From positions 248,001 to 312,000 of the forward strand of contig FCNS01000012.1 in NCBI GenBank assembly GCA_900045905.1: a stretch of 64,000 nucleotides of DNA, in the 5' to 3' direction. The position numbers were made by a program, and so were the translations under genes. Shown piece by piece: positions 1 through 8,007 of the stretch (the first letter of the stretch is position 1; each line of letters starts with the position of its first letter). The stretch is from Clostridiales bacterium CHKCI001 (GTDB lineage: Bacteria; Bacillota; Clostridia; Lachnospirales; Lachnospiraceae). The notes under the pieces were generated by a model. The model saw nothing but the letters and a program-made list of their open reading frames with translations. It ran no database searches and had not been told where the DNA came from.

Positions 1-61
1 TTTTGTTTATTTTATGTTATGATAGCTCAAGTGAGAATAAGTAAATTAGGAGGAATGATTC

Positions 62-205
62 ATGAAGAGAGTAAAGACCTTAACGACAAAAACTCTGAAA
101 AATACAATGAAAAAGGGCGGATGTGGAGAATGCCAGACATCCTGCCAATCAGCATGTAAGACTTCCTGTACAGTAGGAAATCAGAGCTGTGAAAATAACC
201 AATAA
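62..205 (+). CDS. scfA: SCIFF ribosomal peptide precursor (six cysteines)
   Basis: A 47-residue peptide with the hallmark of the SCIFF family (six cysteines in forty-five residues): cysteines at 21, 24, 28, 32, 36 and 43 within a Gly/Ser/Thr/Gln-rich second half, after a basic leader rich in Lys and Thr. In this family the partner radical-SAM enzyme ScfB joins cysteine sulfurs to nearby residues to form thioether bridges; the role of the finished peptide is unknown. An AGGAGGA ribosome binding site lies at 48-54, and a possible -10 (TATGAT) at 18-23 would put the -35 outside the window. The maturase gene follows directly, across a hairpin. The gene is short enough to be missed by automatic annotation. 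Family assignment is near certain from cysteine spacing and neighbour. Confidence 0.95.
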   Translation: MKRVKTLTTKTLKNTMKKGGCGECQTSCQSACKTSCTVGNQSCENNQ

Positions 206-216
206 TTCTGAGCAGG

Positions 217-240
217 AGCCGAGGGGATTTCTCCTCGGCT
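217..240 (+). terminator. Hairpin between scfA and scfB (attenuator-like)
   Basis: A ten-pair stem (217-226 with 231-240, including one G-T wobble) closed by a four-base ATTT loop sits 12 bases after the scfA stop. Only a weak T run follows. It probably lets most transcripts end after the precursor, or protects its 3' end, while a fraction reads into scfB. That would give an excess of substrate over enzyme. Confidence 0.6.
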
Positions 241-335
241 TTCAATGCGCTATAGAGTGCAAAAATTTTCCTATTTTTAGGAAAAATTAACAGGTGATGT
301 GTAACGCACATCATAATCTAGAAGGGAGAATGCAA

Positions 336-1697
336 TTGATTCATCAATATAAGAATAATGGATATAATATTATATTAGATGTCAATTCTGGCTCTGTCCA
401 TGTGGTAGATGATGTGGTGTATGATATCGTTCCATTATTTGAAACGAATACAAAGCAAGAAATTATAACAATGCTGACTGACCGTTATTCAGAGCAAGAA
501 ATTGAAGAAGCTTGGGATGAAGTAAATATTCTGAAAGAAGATGAGTTATTGTTTACGCCAGATATTTACAGAGATTATATTATAGATTTCAAGCAGAGAA
601 AAACGGTAGTAAAAGCACTTTGTCTGCATATTGCGCATGATTGTAATTTGGCATGTAAGTACTGTTTTGCAGAAGAGGGAGAATATCATGGCAGAAGAGC
701 CTTGATGAGTTTTGAAGTTGGAAAAAAAGCACTGGATTTTTTGATTGCAAATTCAGGTAATCGTATTAATTTGGAAGTAGACTTTTTTGGTGGAGAGCCT
801 TTAATGAATTGGAATGTGGTGAAACGTCTTGTAGAATATGGGCGTTCTCAGGAAAAAGCTCATAATAAAAAGTTTCGTTTTACATTGACAACCAATGGTG
901 TACTACTGAATGATGAAGTTATGGAATTTTGTAATAAAGAAATGAGTAATGTCGTACTCAGTCTGGATGGAAGAAAAGAAGTAAATGACCAGATGCGTCC
1001 ATTCCGTAATGGAAAAGGAAGTTATGATCTAATTGTTCCAAAGTTCCAGAAATTTGCAGAGAGTCGAAATCAAACCAATTATTACGTTCGTGGTACATTT
1101 ACGAGAGAGAATCTGGATTTCTCCAAAGATGTACTCCATTTTGCGGATCTAGGATTTAAGCAGATGTCAATTGAGCCAGTAGTGGGATTGCCAGAAGAAC
1201 CATATGCGATTCGTGAGGAAGATCTTCCAACTATTATGGAAGAATATGATAAACTGGCAGTAGAATATATTAAGAGAAAAAAAGAAGGAAGAGGATTTAA
1301 CTTTTTCCATTTTATGATTGATTTAGAACAGGGACCATGTGTTGCAAAGCGTTTATCAGGATGTGGTTCAGGAACTGAATACTTGGCAGTAACACCGTGG
1401 GGAGATCTTTACCCATGTCATCAATTTGTTGGACGAGAAGAATTTTTACTTGGTAATGTAGACAATGGAATTGTTAATGAGGCATGTCGAAATGAGTTTA
1501 AATTATGTAATGTCTATGCAAAAGAAAAGTGTCAGAATTGTTTTGCTAAGTTTTATTGCAGCGGTGGCTGCGCTGCAAATTCCTATCAATTTCATGGCTC
1601 CATTACAGATGCATATGAGATTGGATGCGAAATGCAGAAAAAACGCATTGAATGTGCGATCATGATTAAAGCAGCTCTCGCAGATGAGCAAAACTAA
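336..1697 (+). CDS. scfB: SCIFF radical-SAM maturase ScfB
   Basis: Radical-SAM peptide maturase of the SPASM/Twitch type that installs thioether crosslinks in the upstream SCIFF peptide. The N-terminal segment (Tyr-Asn-Ile...Asp-Val-Asn-Ser-Gly) forms the peptide-recognition part. The SAM cluster motif CxxxCxxC is at about residues 103-110, followed by a GGEP-type segment. The C-terminal third carries many cysteines (CHQ, CQNC, CSGGC and others) for auxiliary iron-sulfur clusters. Start choice: a GGGAG site at 324-328 sits 7 bases before TTG at 336, giving the N-terminus usual for the family; ATG at 330 lies almost on the binding site, and GTG 294 has no good site. It is followed 20 bases later by secDF, an association also seen in other Clostridia. 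Confidence 0.93.
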   Translation: MIHQYKNNGYNIILDVNSGSVHVVDDVVYDIVPLFETNTKQEIITMLTDRYSEQEIEEAWDEVNILKEDELLFTPDIYRDYIIDFKQRKTVVKALCLHIAHDCNLACKYCFAEEGEYHGRRALMSFEVGKKALDFLIANSGNRINLEVDFFGGEPLMNWNVVKRLVEYGRSQEKAHNKKFRFTLTTNGVLLNDEVMEFCNKEMSNVVLSLDGRKEVNDQMRPFRNGKGSYDLIVPKFQKFAESRNQTNYYVRGTFTRENLDFSKDVLHFADLGFKQMSIEPVVGLPEEPYAIREEDLPTIMEEYDKLAVEYIKRKKEGRGFNFFHFMIDLEQGPCVAKRLSGCGSGTEYLAVTPWGDLYPCHQFVGREEFLLGNVDNGIVNEACRNEFKLCNVYAKEKCQNCFAKFYCSGGCAANSYQFHGSITDAYEIGCEMQKKRIECAIMIKAALADEQN

Positions 1698-1717
1698 GAA
1701 ACAAGGAGAAGATTGCA

Positions 1718-3886
1718 ATGAAGAAGAGAAGTGCAGTGATCCGTCTGATTGCAGTATTGCTAGTTATGGCTTTTATGGCTTATACGGCAATGTTTGGTTT
1801 GGGAAGTGATCAGTCTGGAAGTGTGTACGATGTAAACCTCGGTTTGGATTTAAGAGGTGGTGTGAGTATTACATATCAGGCAGTTGGAGAAGAGACTCCG
1901 TCTGATCAGGATATGGAAGATACACGAAATAAGATGCAAAAACGTGTGGAGAGTAAATCGACAGAAGCTCAGGTATATCGAGAAGGAGCCGATCGAATTA
2001 CGATTGATATTCCAGGAGCCACGGATGCCAATGCAATTTTGGAAGAGCTTGGAAAGCCAGGGTCTTTGATCTTTTGTACTGATATGAATGATCCAGAAGG
2101 TACAAAGGTAATGGATGGAAATCAGATAGAAAGTGCACAAGCTGGTTCGAGAGAGACATCGACAGGAGGAGCAGAATATATTGTACAGTTGACAATGACG
2201 GAAGAAGGACAGCAAGCTTTTTCAGAAGCAACTGGAAAACTCGTTGAAACAAATGCTCCAATTTATATTATCTATGATGGAGAAGTAATTAGTGCTCCAA
2301 GTGTAAATGAACATATTACAGGAGATACTTGTTCGATTGATGGAATGGAAAGTTTGGAATCAGCGGAAGACTTAGCTTCTACGATTCGTATTGGAGCACT
2401 TCCAGTTGAATTAAAAGAACTTCGTTCGAATGTGGTAGGTGCAAAATTAGGAGAAGAAGCGGTTCAAACAAGTTTACTGGCTGGTGCAATTGGTTTAGCC
2501 ATTGTATTTGTATTTATGATTGTAATGTATCGTATCCCAGGATTGGCTGCTTCTTTGGCTTTGCTTTTATATACGGGTACAATTGTAGTGCTGTTAAGTG
2601 CATTTCGAGAGGAAATCACTCTGACACTTCCTGGAATTGCGGGTATTATACTCGGCATTGGTATGGCGGTAGATGCCAATGTTATCATTTTTGCTCGTAT
2701 GCGAGAGGAGATTGGAAAAGGAAGAAGTGTTGCAACGGCGATTGATGCTGGATTTTCCAAAGCATTGTCTGCGATTATTGATGGTAATGTTACGACATTA
2801 ATTGCAGCAGCAGTTCTTTATATTTTAGGTTCTGGTACCGTAAGAGGATTTGCTCAAACATTAGCACTTGGTATTATTTTATCAATGATTACCGCTTTAT
2901 TTGTGACAAAATTGATATTGAAGTCCTTCTATGCATTGGGAATTCAGCATGAAAAATTCTATGGAAAAACAACAAATGTTAAGGTAATTAACTTCCTTGG
3001 AAAGAAAAATATTTGTTTCTGTTTATCCGCAATTGTTATTTTAGCTGGAATTGGTACAATGATTTATCATGGAATCAATGGAGATGCACTTGCATATAGC
3101 CAAGACTTTAAAGGTGGTACATCCACAAGTGTAACATTTAATGAAAACTACGATGCATCCCGTCTGGAAAAGGAAGTCAATCCAGTCATTGCAGAAGTAA
3201 TCGGAAGTAATGATATTCAGGTTTCTCCAGTACAAGACAGCAATGAAGTTATATTTAAAACTCCAGAACTGACATTGGAGCAGAGAACAACATTATATGA
3301 TACGTTAGAAGAAAAATTTGGAGTTGATAAAACATTAATTACGAATGAGAATATTAGCGCAACGGTTAGTAATGAAATGAAATCTTCTGCAATTAAAGCA
3401 GTATTGATTGCAGCAGTATTTATGTTACTATATATTTGGTTCCGATTTAAAGATATTCGTTTGGCATCTGCATCGGTTCTTGCATTATTGCATGATGTAC
3501 TTGTTGTATTAGCATGTTATGCAATATTCCGCTGGTCAGTGGGCAATACATTTATTGCATGTATGCTTACAATTGTTGGATACTCGATTAATGCAACGAT
3601 TGTTATTTTTGACCGTATTCGTGAAAATCTAAAAGCGATGAAGAAAGAACCTTTGGAGAAAATAGTTAATGTCTCCATCAGTCAGACGTTGTCCAGAAGT
3701 ATTAATACATCTCTTACTACTGTAATAATGGTAATTGTATTATTTATTCTTGGTGTAACGTCAATTCGAGAGTTTGCATTGCCATTAATTGTAGGTATTA
3801 CAGCAGGTACATATTCCTCTGTTTGTCTGGCAAGTGCATTCTGGTATGTTTTCACAACTAAATTTGGAAAAAAGAGTAAAAAATAA
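1718..3886 (+). CDS. secDF: Fused protein translocase subunit SecDF
   Basis: A 722-residue fusion of SecD and SecF, the membrane proteins that use proton motive force to help pull exported proteins through SecYEG. The SecD half (about 1-405) has the N-terminal membrane segment, the GLDLRGG motif, a large external domain, and a membrane block with GIGMAVDANVIIFARMRE. The SecF half (about 410-722) has FKGGTS and VGYSINATIVIFDRIRE, the matching motif of the second half. A GGAG site precedes ATG 1718. The stop codon overlaps the tgt start (TAATG), showing tight translational coupling. Grouping with yajC, the third accessory translocase subunit, is normal. Confidence 0.96.
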   Translation: MKKRSAVIRLIAVLLVMAFMAYTAMFGLGSDQSGSVYDVNLGLDLRGGVSITYQAVGEETPSDQDMEDTRNKMQKRVESKSTEAQVYREGADRITIDIPGATDANAILEELGKPGSLIFCTDMNDPEGTKVMDGNQIESAQAGSRETSTGGAEYIVQLTMTEEGQQAFSEATGKLVETNAPIYIIYDGEVISAPSVNEHITGDTCSIDGMESLESAEDLASTIRIGALPVELKELRSNVVGAKLGEEAVQTSLLAGAIGLAIVFVFMIVMYRIPGLAASLALLLYTGTIVVLLSAFREEITLTLPGIAGIILGIGMAVDANVIIFARMREEIGKGRSVATAIDAGFSKALSAIIDGNVTTLIAAAVLYILGSGTVRGFAQTLALGIILSMITALFVTKLILKSFYALGIQHEKFYGKTTNVKVINFLGKKNICFCLSAIVILAGIGTMIYHGINGDALAYSQDFKGGTSTSVTFNENYDASRLEKEVNPVIAEVIGSNDIQVSPVQDSNEVIFKTPELTLEQRTTLYDTLEEKFGVDKTLITNENISATVSNEMKSSAIKAVLIAAVFMLLYIWFRFKDIRLASASVLALLHDVLVVLACYAIFRWSVGNTFIACMLTIVGYSINATIVIFDRIRENLKAMKKEPLEKIVNVSISQTLSRSINTSLTTVIMVIVLFILGVTSIREFALPLIVGITAGTYSSVCLASAFWYVFTTKFGKKSKK

Positions 3887-5034
3887 TGGCAAAATATACG
3901 ATTTTAACAACAGATGGCAGGGCAAAACGTGCTGTATATGAAACAGTACACGGTACGATTCAAACCCCTGTGTTTATGAATGTGGGAACGGTTGCAGCAA
4001 TTAAGGGAGCCGTCTCTACGATGGATTTAAAAGAAATTGGTACACAAGTGGAATTATCCAATACGTATCATTTACATGTGCGTCCAGGTGATAAAATCAT
4101 TCGACAATTAGGTGGATTGCACCATTTTATGAATTGGGACAGGCCAATTTTAACGGATTCTGGAGGATTTCAAGTATTTTCGTTAACTGGTCTTAGAAAA
4201 ATCAAAGAAGAAGGTGTTTATTTTAATTCTCATATTGATGGAAGAAAGATTTTCATGGGGCCAGAGGAAAGTATGCAAATCCAGTCAAATTTAGCATCTA
4301 CGATTGCAATGGCATTTGATGAATGTCCGTCTTCGGTAGCAGAGCGTTCTTATATTCAAGCGAGTGTAGATCGTACTGCTCGCTGGTTAAAACGCTGTAA
4401 AGATGAGATGCAGCGTCTCAATCAATTAGAAGATACGATTAATAAAGAACAGCTTTTATTTGGAATTAATCAAGGGGCTATTTTTGAAGATATTCGTGTG
4501 GAACATGCAAAACGTATCACCGATATGGACTTGGATGGATATGCAATTGGAGGGCTGGCAGTTGGTGAGACTCATGAGGAGATGTACCGAATTTTGGATG
4601 CAGTTGTTCCATTTTTACCACAAAATAAGCCAACTTATTTAATGGGAGTTGGAACTCCAGCTAATATTTTAGAAGCAGTAGACAGAGGAGTAGACTTTTT
4701 CGATTGTGTTTATCCATCTAGAAATGGAAGGCATGGGCATGTCTATACAAAACAAGGAAAACGAAATTTATTTAATGCAAAATATGAACTAGATGAGCGT
4801 CCGATTGAAGAGGGATGTAATTGCCCTGCATGCCGCAGCTATAGCAGAGCTTATATTCGACATTTATTAAAGGCAAAGGAGATGCTGGGAATGCGTCTTT
4901 GTGTGCTTCATAATCTATATTTTTATAATAATTTAATGACTGAAATTCGAGAAGCCATTGACAAACATTGCTATAAAGAGTATAAACATAGTATGCTTGC
5001 CTCTATGGCAGCAGGAGAAACAGGAGGAAAATAA
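3886..5034 (+). CDS. tgt: Queuine tRNA-ribosyltransferase
   Basis: A 382-residue TIM-barrel enzyme that swaps guanine 34 of GUN-anticodon tRNAs for the queuosine precursor preQ1. Visible motifs are TDSGGFQVFS, the substrate-loop GINQGAIF, the GGLAVGE segment, the nucleophile region DFFDCVYPSRNGRHG, and the zinc site CNCPAC followed by a histidine (CVLHN). Length is typical. It overlaps secDF by one base and is followed by yajC one base later, so the three are one transcription unit. Confidence 0.97.
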   Translation: MAKYTILTTDGRAKRAVYETVHGTIQTPVFMNVGTVAAIKGAVSTMDLKEIGTQVELSNTYHLHVRPGDKIIRQLGGLHHFMNWDRPILTDSGGFQVFSLTGLRKIKEEGVYFNSHIDGRKIFMGPEESMQIQSNLASTIAMAFDECPSSVAERSYIQASVDRTARWLKRCKDEMQRLNQLEDTINKEQLLFGINQGAIFEDIRVEHAKRITDMDLDGYAIGGLAVGETHEEMYRILDAVVPFLPQNKPTYLMGVGTPANILEAVDRGVDFFDCVYPSRNGRHGHVYTKQGKRNLFNAKYELDERPIEEGCNCPACRSYSRAYIRHLLKAKEMLGMRLCVLHNLYFYNNLMTEIREAIDKHCYKEYKHSMLASMAAGETGGK

Positions 5035-5035
5035 T

Positions 5036-5347
5036 ATGTTAACAGCAACAGGTACAGCAGGTGCACCTAGTCTGCTTTTGATTGTAGGATGGGTTGTAAT
5101 TTTTGGAGTAATTATGTATTTTATGACAATTCGTCCTCAAAAGAAACAGGAGAAAGAGCATCAGAATTTGTTGAATTCTCTGGAGGTCAATGATATCGTT
5201 TTAACATCTTCAGGTTTCTATGGCACGATAATTGATATCACAGAGGATACCGTTATTGTTGAGTTTGGTAATAATAAAAATTGTCGTATTCCAATGCAGA
5301 AGAAAGCAATTATACAGGTAGAAAAGCCAGGCGCAGAAGAAGAATAA
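5036..5347 (+). CDS. yajC: Preprotein translocase subunit YajC
   Basis: A 103-residue small membrane protein. One transmembrane helix at about residues 11-31 is followed by the IRPQKKQEKEHQ motif and a short KOW-like beta domain (NDIVLTSSGFYGTI), ending in an acidic tail. It joins SecDF in the accessory translocon complex. The start is the ATG at 5036, behind AGGAGG in the end of tgt; an in-frame ATG further upstream lies inside tgt and lacks support. It is the last gene of the unit, closed by a strong hairpin. Confidence 0.95.
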   Translation: MLTATGTAGAPSLLLIVGWVVIFGVIMYFMTIRPQKKQEKEHQNLLNSLEVNDIVLTSSGFYGTIIDITEDTVIVEFGNNKNCRIPMQKKAIIQVEKPGAEEE

Positions 5348-5349
5348 GA

Positions 5350-5390
5350 GATAAGAGAAAAGGTGCTGAATCAGCACCTTTTCTCTTATC
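5350..5390. terminator. Perfect 20-bp inverted repeat after yajC
   Basis: Bases 5350-5369 and 5371-5390 are exact reverse complements separated by one base. The A-rich left arm and T-rich right arm let it act as an intrinsic terminator on either strand. It ends the scfA-yajC transcription unit. Confidence 0.9.
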
Positions 5391-5455
5391 ATGATAGATT
5401 AGACAACAAGATTTTTGATTAAGCTTAAAAAATTCAAAATTTTATAAATATTTCA

Positions 5456-5483
5456 TTGAAAAAATTCAAATAGATGATATGAT
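5456..5483 (+). promoter_or_regulatory. Putative promoter of the hyd maturation unit
   Basis: TTGAAA at 5456-5461 and TATGAT at 5478-5483 with a 16-base spacer. It is the only reasonable pair between the preceding terminator and the dehydrogenase gene. The -35 is part of a short palindrome (TTGAA, four bases, TTCAA). Confidence 0.45.
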
Positions 5484-5551
5484 AAAATCAAAGTAAGGTG
5501 TTGGAAAGTAAAATTAGTCAGAAACAACATGAACATAATTTGGAGGATCTT

Positions 5552-6613
5552 ATGAGAATAAAAGCACCAAGAGTTTATCATCAGGAAAAGGGATTACTTG
5601 AACAGATTGGAGAATATATTTACCCAGTAAGTGAAAAATTTTTTATTATTTGTGAGAAGAAAATTTCAGACCAGATTGGTAGTGAGATAAAAAAAAGTTT
5701 AGAAACAGCAGAAATTGAGTGGAAGAAAATTGTATTTGAGGGAGTCTGCACAGAAGAATTGGCTATGCAGTATGCAAATGAATGTATGGAAGCAGAATGT
5801 GAAGCAATTCTGGGGATTGGAGAAAATAACGTTTTAGATTTAGCAAAGGCAGCAGCACATTATGCAGATGTTCCAGTCCTTGTGGTTCCGACGGTTGCCT
5901 CCTCGAATGCACCATGTAGTTCTATTGTAGGGCTATTTAAGAATGCACATTTTGATAAAAGATTAAGACTGGGAAATTGTCCAGATATGGTGCTTGTGGA
6001 TTCTGAGATGATTACAGCGGCACCAGCTTGTTATTTAGCAGCTGGTATGGCAGATGCGATTGCAACTTATCTGGAGAATAAAATTCTTTTTCAATCAGAA
6101 TTGGAAGGAAGAATAAAAAAAGGCACGATTCCAGCTACGGTTATGGCTGTTTCAAAAGAAAGTTATAATAGTATTATGGCGTATGGACAAAAAGCATTTG
6201 AAGATATACAGAATCATATATGTAGCGATGAAGTGGAAAAAATTATAGAAGCGAATATTTATCTAAGTGGAATTGGATTTGAAAATGGAGGACTTGCAGC
6301 GGCACATTCCATCGCAAAAGGAATGACACATTTAGGTAAGCTGGATTTACTGCATGGAGAATGTGTTTCGATTGGAATTTTAGCACAGATGATAATGAGT
6401 GGAGAAGATTCAGAAGAATTTCAAATGATGAAAAAATTTTTATGTTCATTAAAACTTCCAGTTTGCCTTTCTGATCTTGGAGTAGAAAATTTGAGAGAAA
6501 TAGCTGAAACGATTGCAAAACCAGCTAGTTCTGCTTATGTCTCCAATCCAGCGCTTCCGTTTTCGATGAGATATGAAATGATTGCAGGGGCATTGTTGGC
6601 ATTGGAAAATTAG
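5552..6613 (+). CDS. Iron-containing/glycerol dehydrogenase-like enzyme
   Basis: A 353-residue member of the GldA branch of group III (metal-dependent) alcohol dehydrogenases. The NAD-binding half includes VLVVPTVASSNAPCSS. The metal-site half includes GMADAIATYLE, AAAHSIAKGMTH and LLHGECVSIG, which carry the Asp and two His that hold zinc or iron. The glycine-rich turn usually read as GGGKxxD appears here as GIGENNVLD, so nucleotide binding may differ. The start is ATG 5552 behind GGAGG; a longer form from 5498 lacks a site. It opens the hydrogenase-maturation unit, an unusual place for this family. Substrate is unknown: glycerol, a 1,2-diol, or a biosynthetic role are all possible. Confidence 0.8.
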   Translation: MRIKAPRVYHQEKGLLEQIGEYIYPVSEKFFIICEKKISDQIGSEIKKSLETAEIEWKKIVFEGVCTEELAMQYANECMEAECEAILGIGENNVLDLAKAAAHYADVPVLVVPTVASSNAPCSSIVGLFKNAHFDKRLRLGNCPDMVLVDSEMITAAPACYLAAGMADAIATYLENKILFQSELEGRIKKGTIPATVMAVSKESYNSIMAYGQKAFEDIQNHICSDEVEKIIEANIYLSGIGFENGGLAAAHSIAKGMTHLGKLDLLHGECVSIGILAQMIMSGEDSEEFQMMKKFLCSLKLPVCLSDLGVENLREIAETIAKPASSAYVSNPALPFSMRYEMIAGALLALEN

Positions 6614-6633
6614 AAGGAATAAGGGAAATAATT

Positions 6634-6879
6634 ATGGATACAAGGGTGGCGTTAATCGGAATTGTAATAGAAAATGAACAGTCTATTCAACAGTTTAATG
6701 AAATTCTACATCAGTATGGTCAGTATATTATAGGGAGAATGGGTATTCCATATCCAAAACGTCAAGTAAATATTATTAGCATTGCGATTGATGCTCCAGC
6801 AGATGTAATTAGTGCATTGGCTGGAAAGTTGGGACGATTGCCAGGCGTAAGTTCTAAGGTGATTTACTCAAAATTATAG
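6634..6879 (+). CDS. Iron-only hydrogenase system regulator, TM1266 family
   Basis: An 81-residue ACT/ferredoxin-like fold protein of the TM1266 family, a small protein that consistently accompanies [FeFe]-hydrogenase maturation genes. The conserved core is visible: VALIGIVIE at the N-terminus, GRMGIPY in the middle, and GKLGRLPGV near the end. Its regulatory role was inferred from genome context and is not well tested. It has no DNA-binding motif that I can see. It lies 20 bases after the dehydrogenase and 36 before hydE. Confidence 0.88.
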   Translation: MDTRVALIGIVIENEQSIQQFNEILHQYGQYIIGRMGIPYPKRQVNIISIAIDAPADVISALAGKLGRLPGVSSKVIYSKL

Positions 6880-6915
6880 TTATGCTGTAAGGAGTATAAC
6901 ATTAGGAGGAAATGA

Positions 6916-7956
6916 ATGAGGGAATTAGTCGATAAATTACAAGAGGAACGGAGACTAGAAAAACAAGAATGGATTTGTCTAATTCAAGATCGAAATGAAT
7001 CATTGGATGAATATATTTTTGAAAAGGCAAGATCAGAAAGAGAACTTTATTATGGGAATAAAGTTTATATTCGAGGATTGATTGAGTTTACAAATTATTG
7101 TAAAAATGATTGTTATTATTGCGGAATTCGCAGAAGTAATAAAAAATTAGAACGGTATCGTTTAACGGAAAGTCAAATTTTAGATTGCTGTGATATTGGA
7201 TATGAATTGGGATTTCGTACCTTTGTACTGCAAGGAGGAGAGGACGGGGGTTATACGGATGAAAAAATTGTTCATCTGGTACAGTCCATGAAGGCACTTT
7301 ACCCAGATTGTGCAGTCACACTTTCAATTGGGGAAAAAAAGAAAGAAAGCTATGAGGCTTTTTTTCAGGCAGGAGCCGATCGCTATTTGCTTCGTCATGA
7401 AACTGCGAATGCAAATCATTATCGCAAATTACATCCAGAAGAATTGACATTAGAAAACAGAATTCAATGCTTAATGAATTTAAAGGAGATTGGATATCAG
7501 ACGGGATGTGGATTTATGGTAGGATCTCCATATCAAACAGCGGATACATTGGCAGAAGATATGATGTTTATTCAAAACTTTCAGCCCCATATGGTAGGAA
7601 TTGGACCCTTTATTCCACATCACCAAACCCCGTTTGCAGATATGGAAGGAGGAAGTGTTGAATTAACGCTGACATTATTAGGATTACTCCGCATTATGAT
7701 ACCAAATCTTTTGCTTCCTGCAACGACTGCACTTGGAACCTTACATCCGAGAGGAAGAGAAAGAGGAATGGCAGCAGGAGCCAATGTTGTGATGCCAAAT
7801 CTGTCCCCGATTGATGTAAGGGAAAAATATTTATTATACGACAATAAAATTTGCACAGGAGATGAAGCAGCAGAAAGTCTTCAGCATTTAAAACAAACAA
7901 TGAAAGATGCTGGCTATGAAGTTGTGACAAGCCGTGGAGATTTTATTCATAAATAA
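6916..7956 (+). CDS. hydE: [FeFe]-hydrogenase H-cluster maturase HydE
   Basis: A 346-residue radical-SAM enzyme that helps build the azadithiolate-bridged diiron subcluster of [FeFe]-hydrogenase. The CxxxCxxC motif is at residues 62, 66 and 69, followed by YYCGIRR, the GGED glycine motif (LQGGEDGG), and the family segments LRHETAN and GFMVGSPYQT. An AGGAGG site lies just upstream. Biotin synthase-like relatives exist, but the neighbours hydG and hydF and these motifs make HydE clear. Confidence 0.95.
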   Translation: MRELVDKLQEERRLEKQEWICLIQDRNESLDEYIFEKARSERELYYGNKVYIRGLIEFTNYCKNDCYYCGIRRSNKKLERYRLTESQILDCCDIGYELGFRTFVLQGGEDGGYTDEKIVHLVQSMKALYPDCAVTLSIGEKKKESYEAFFQAGADRYLLRHETANANHYRKLHPEELTLENRIQCLMNLKEIGYQTGCGFMVGSPYQTADTLAEDMMFIQNFQPHMVGIGPFIPHHQTPFADMEGGSVELTLTLLGLLRIMIPNLLLPATTALGTLHPRGRERGMAAGANVVMPNLSPIDVREKYLLYDNKICTGDEAAESLQHLKQTMKDAGYEVVTSRGDFIHK

Positions 7957-8007
7957 AAAAAATAACTGACAGGGAAGTATTTCTGACCTGTAAGAGAGGA
8001 GAAGAAA

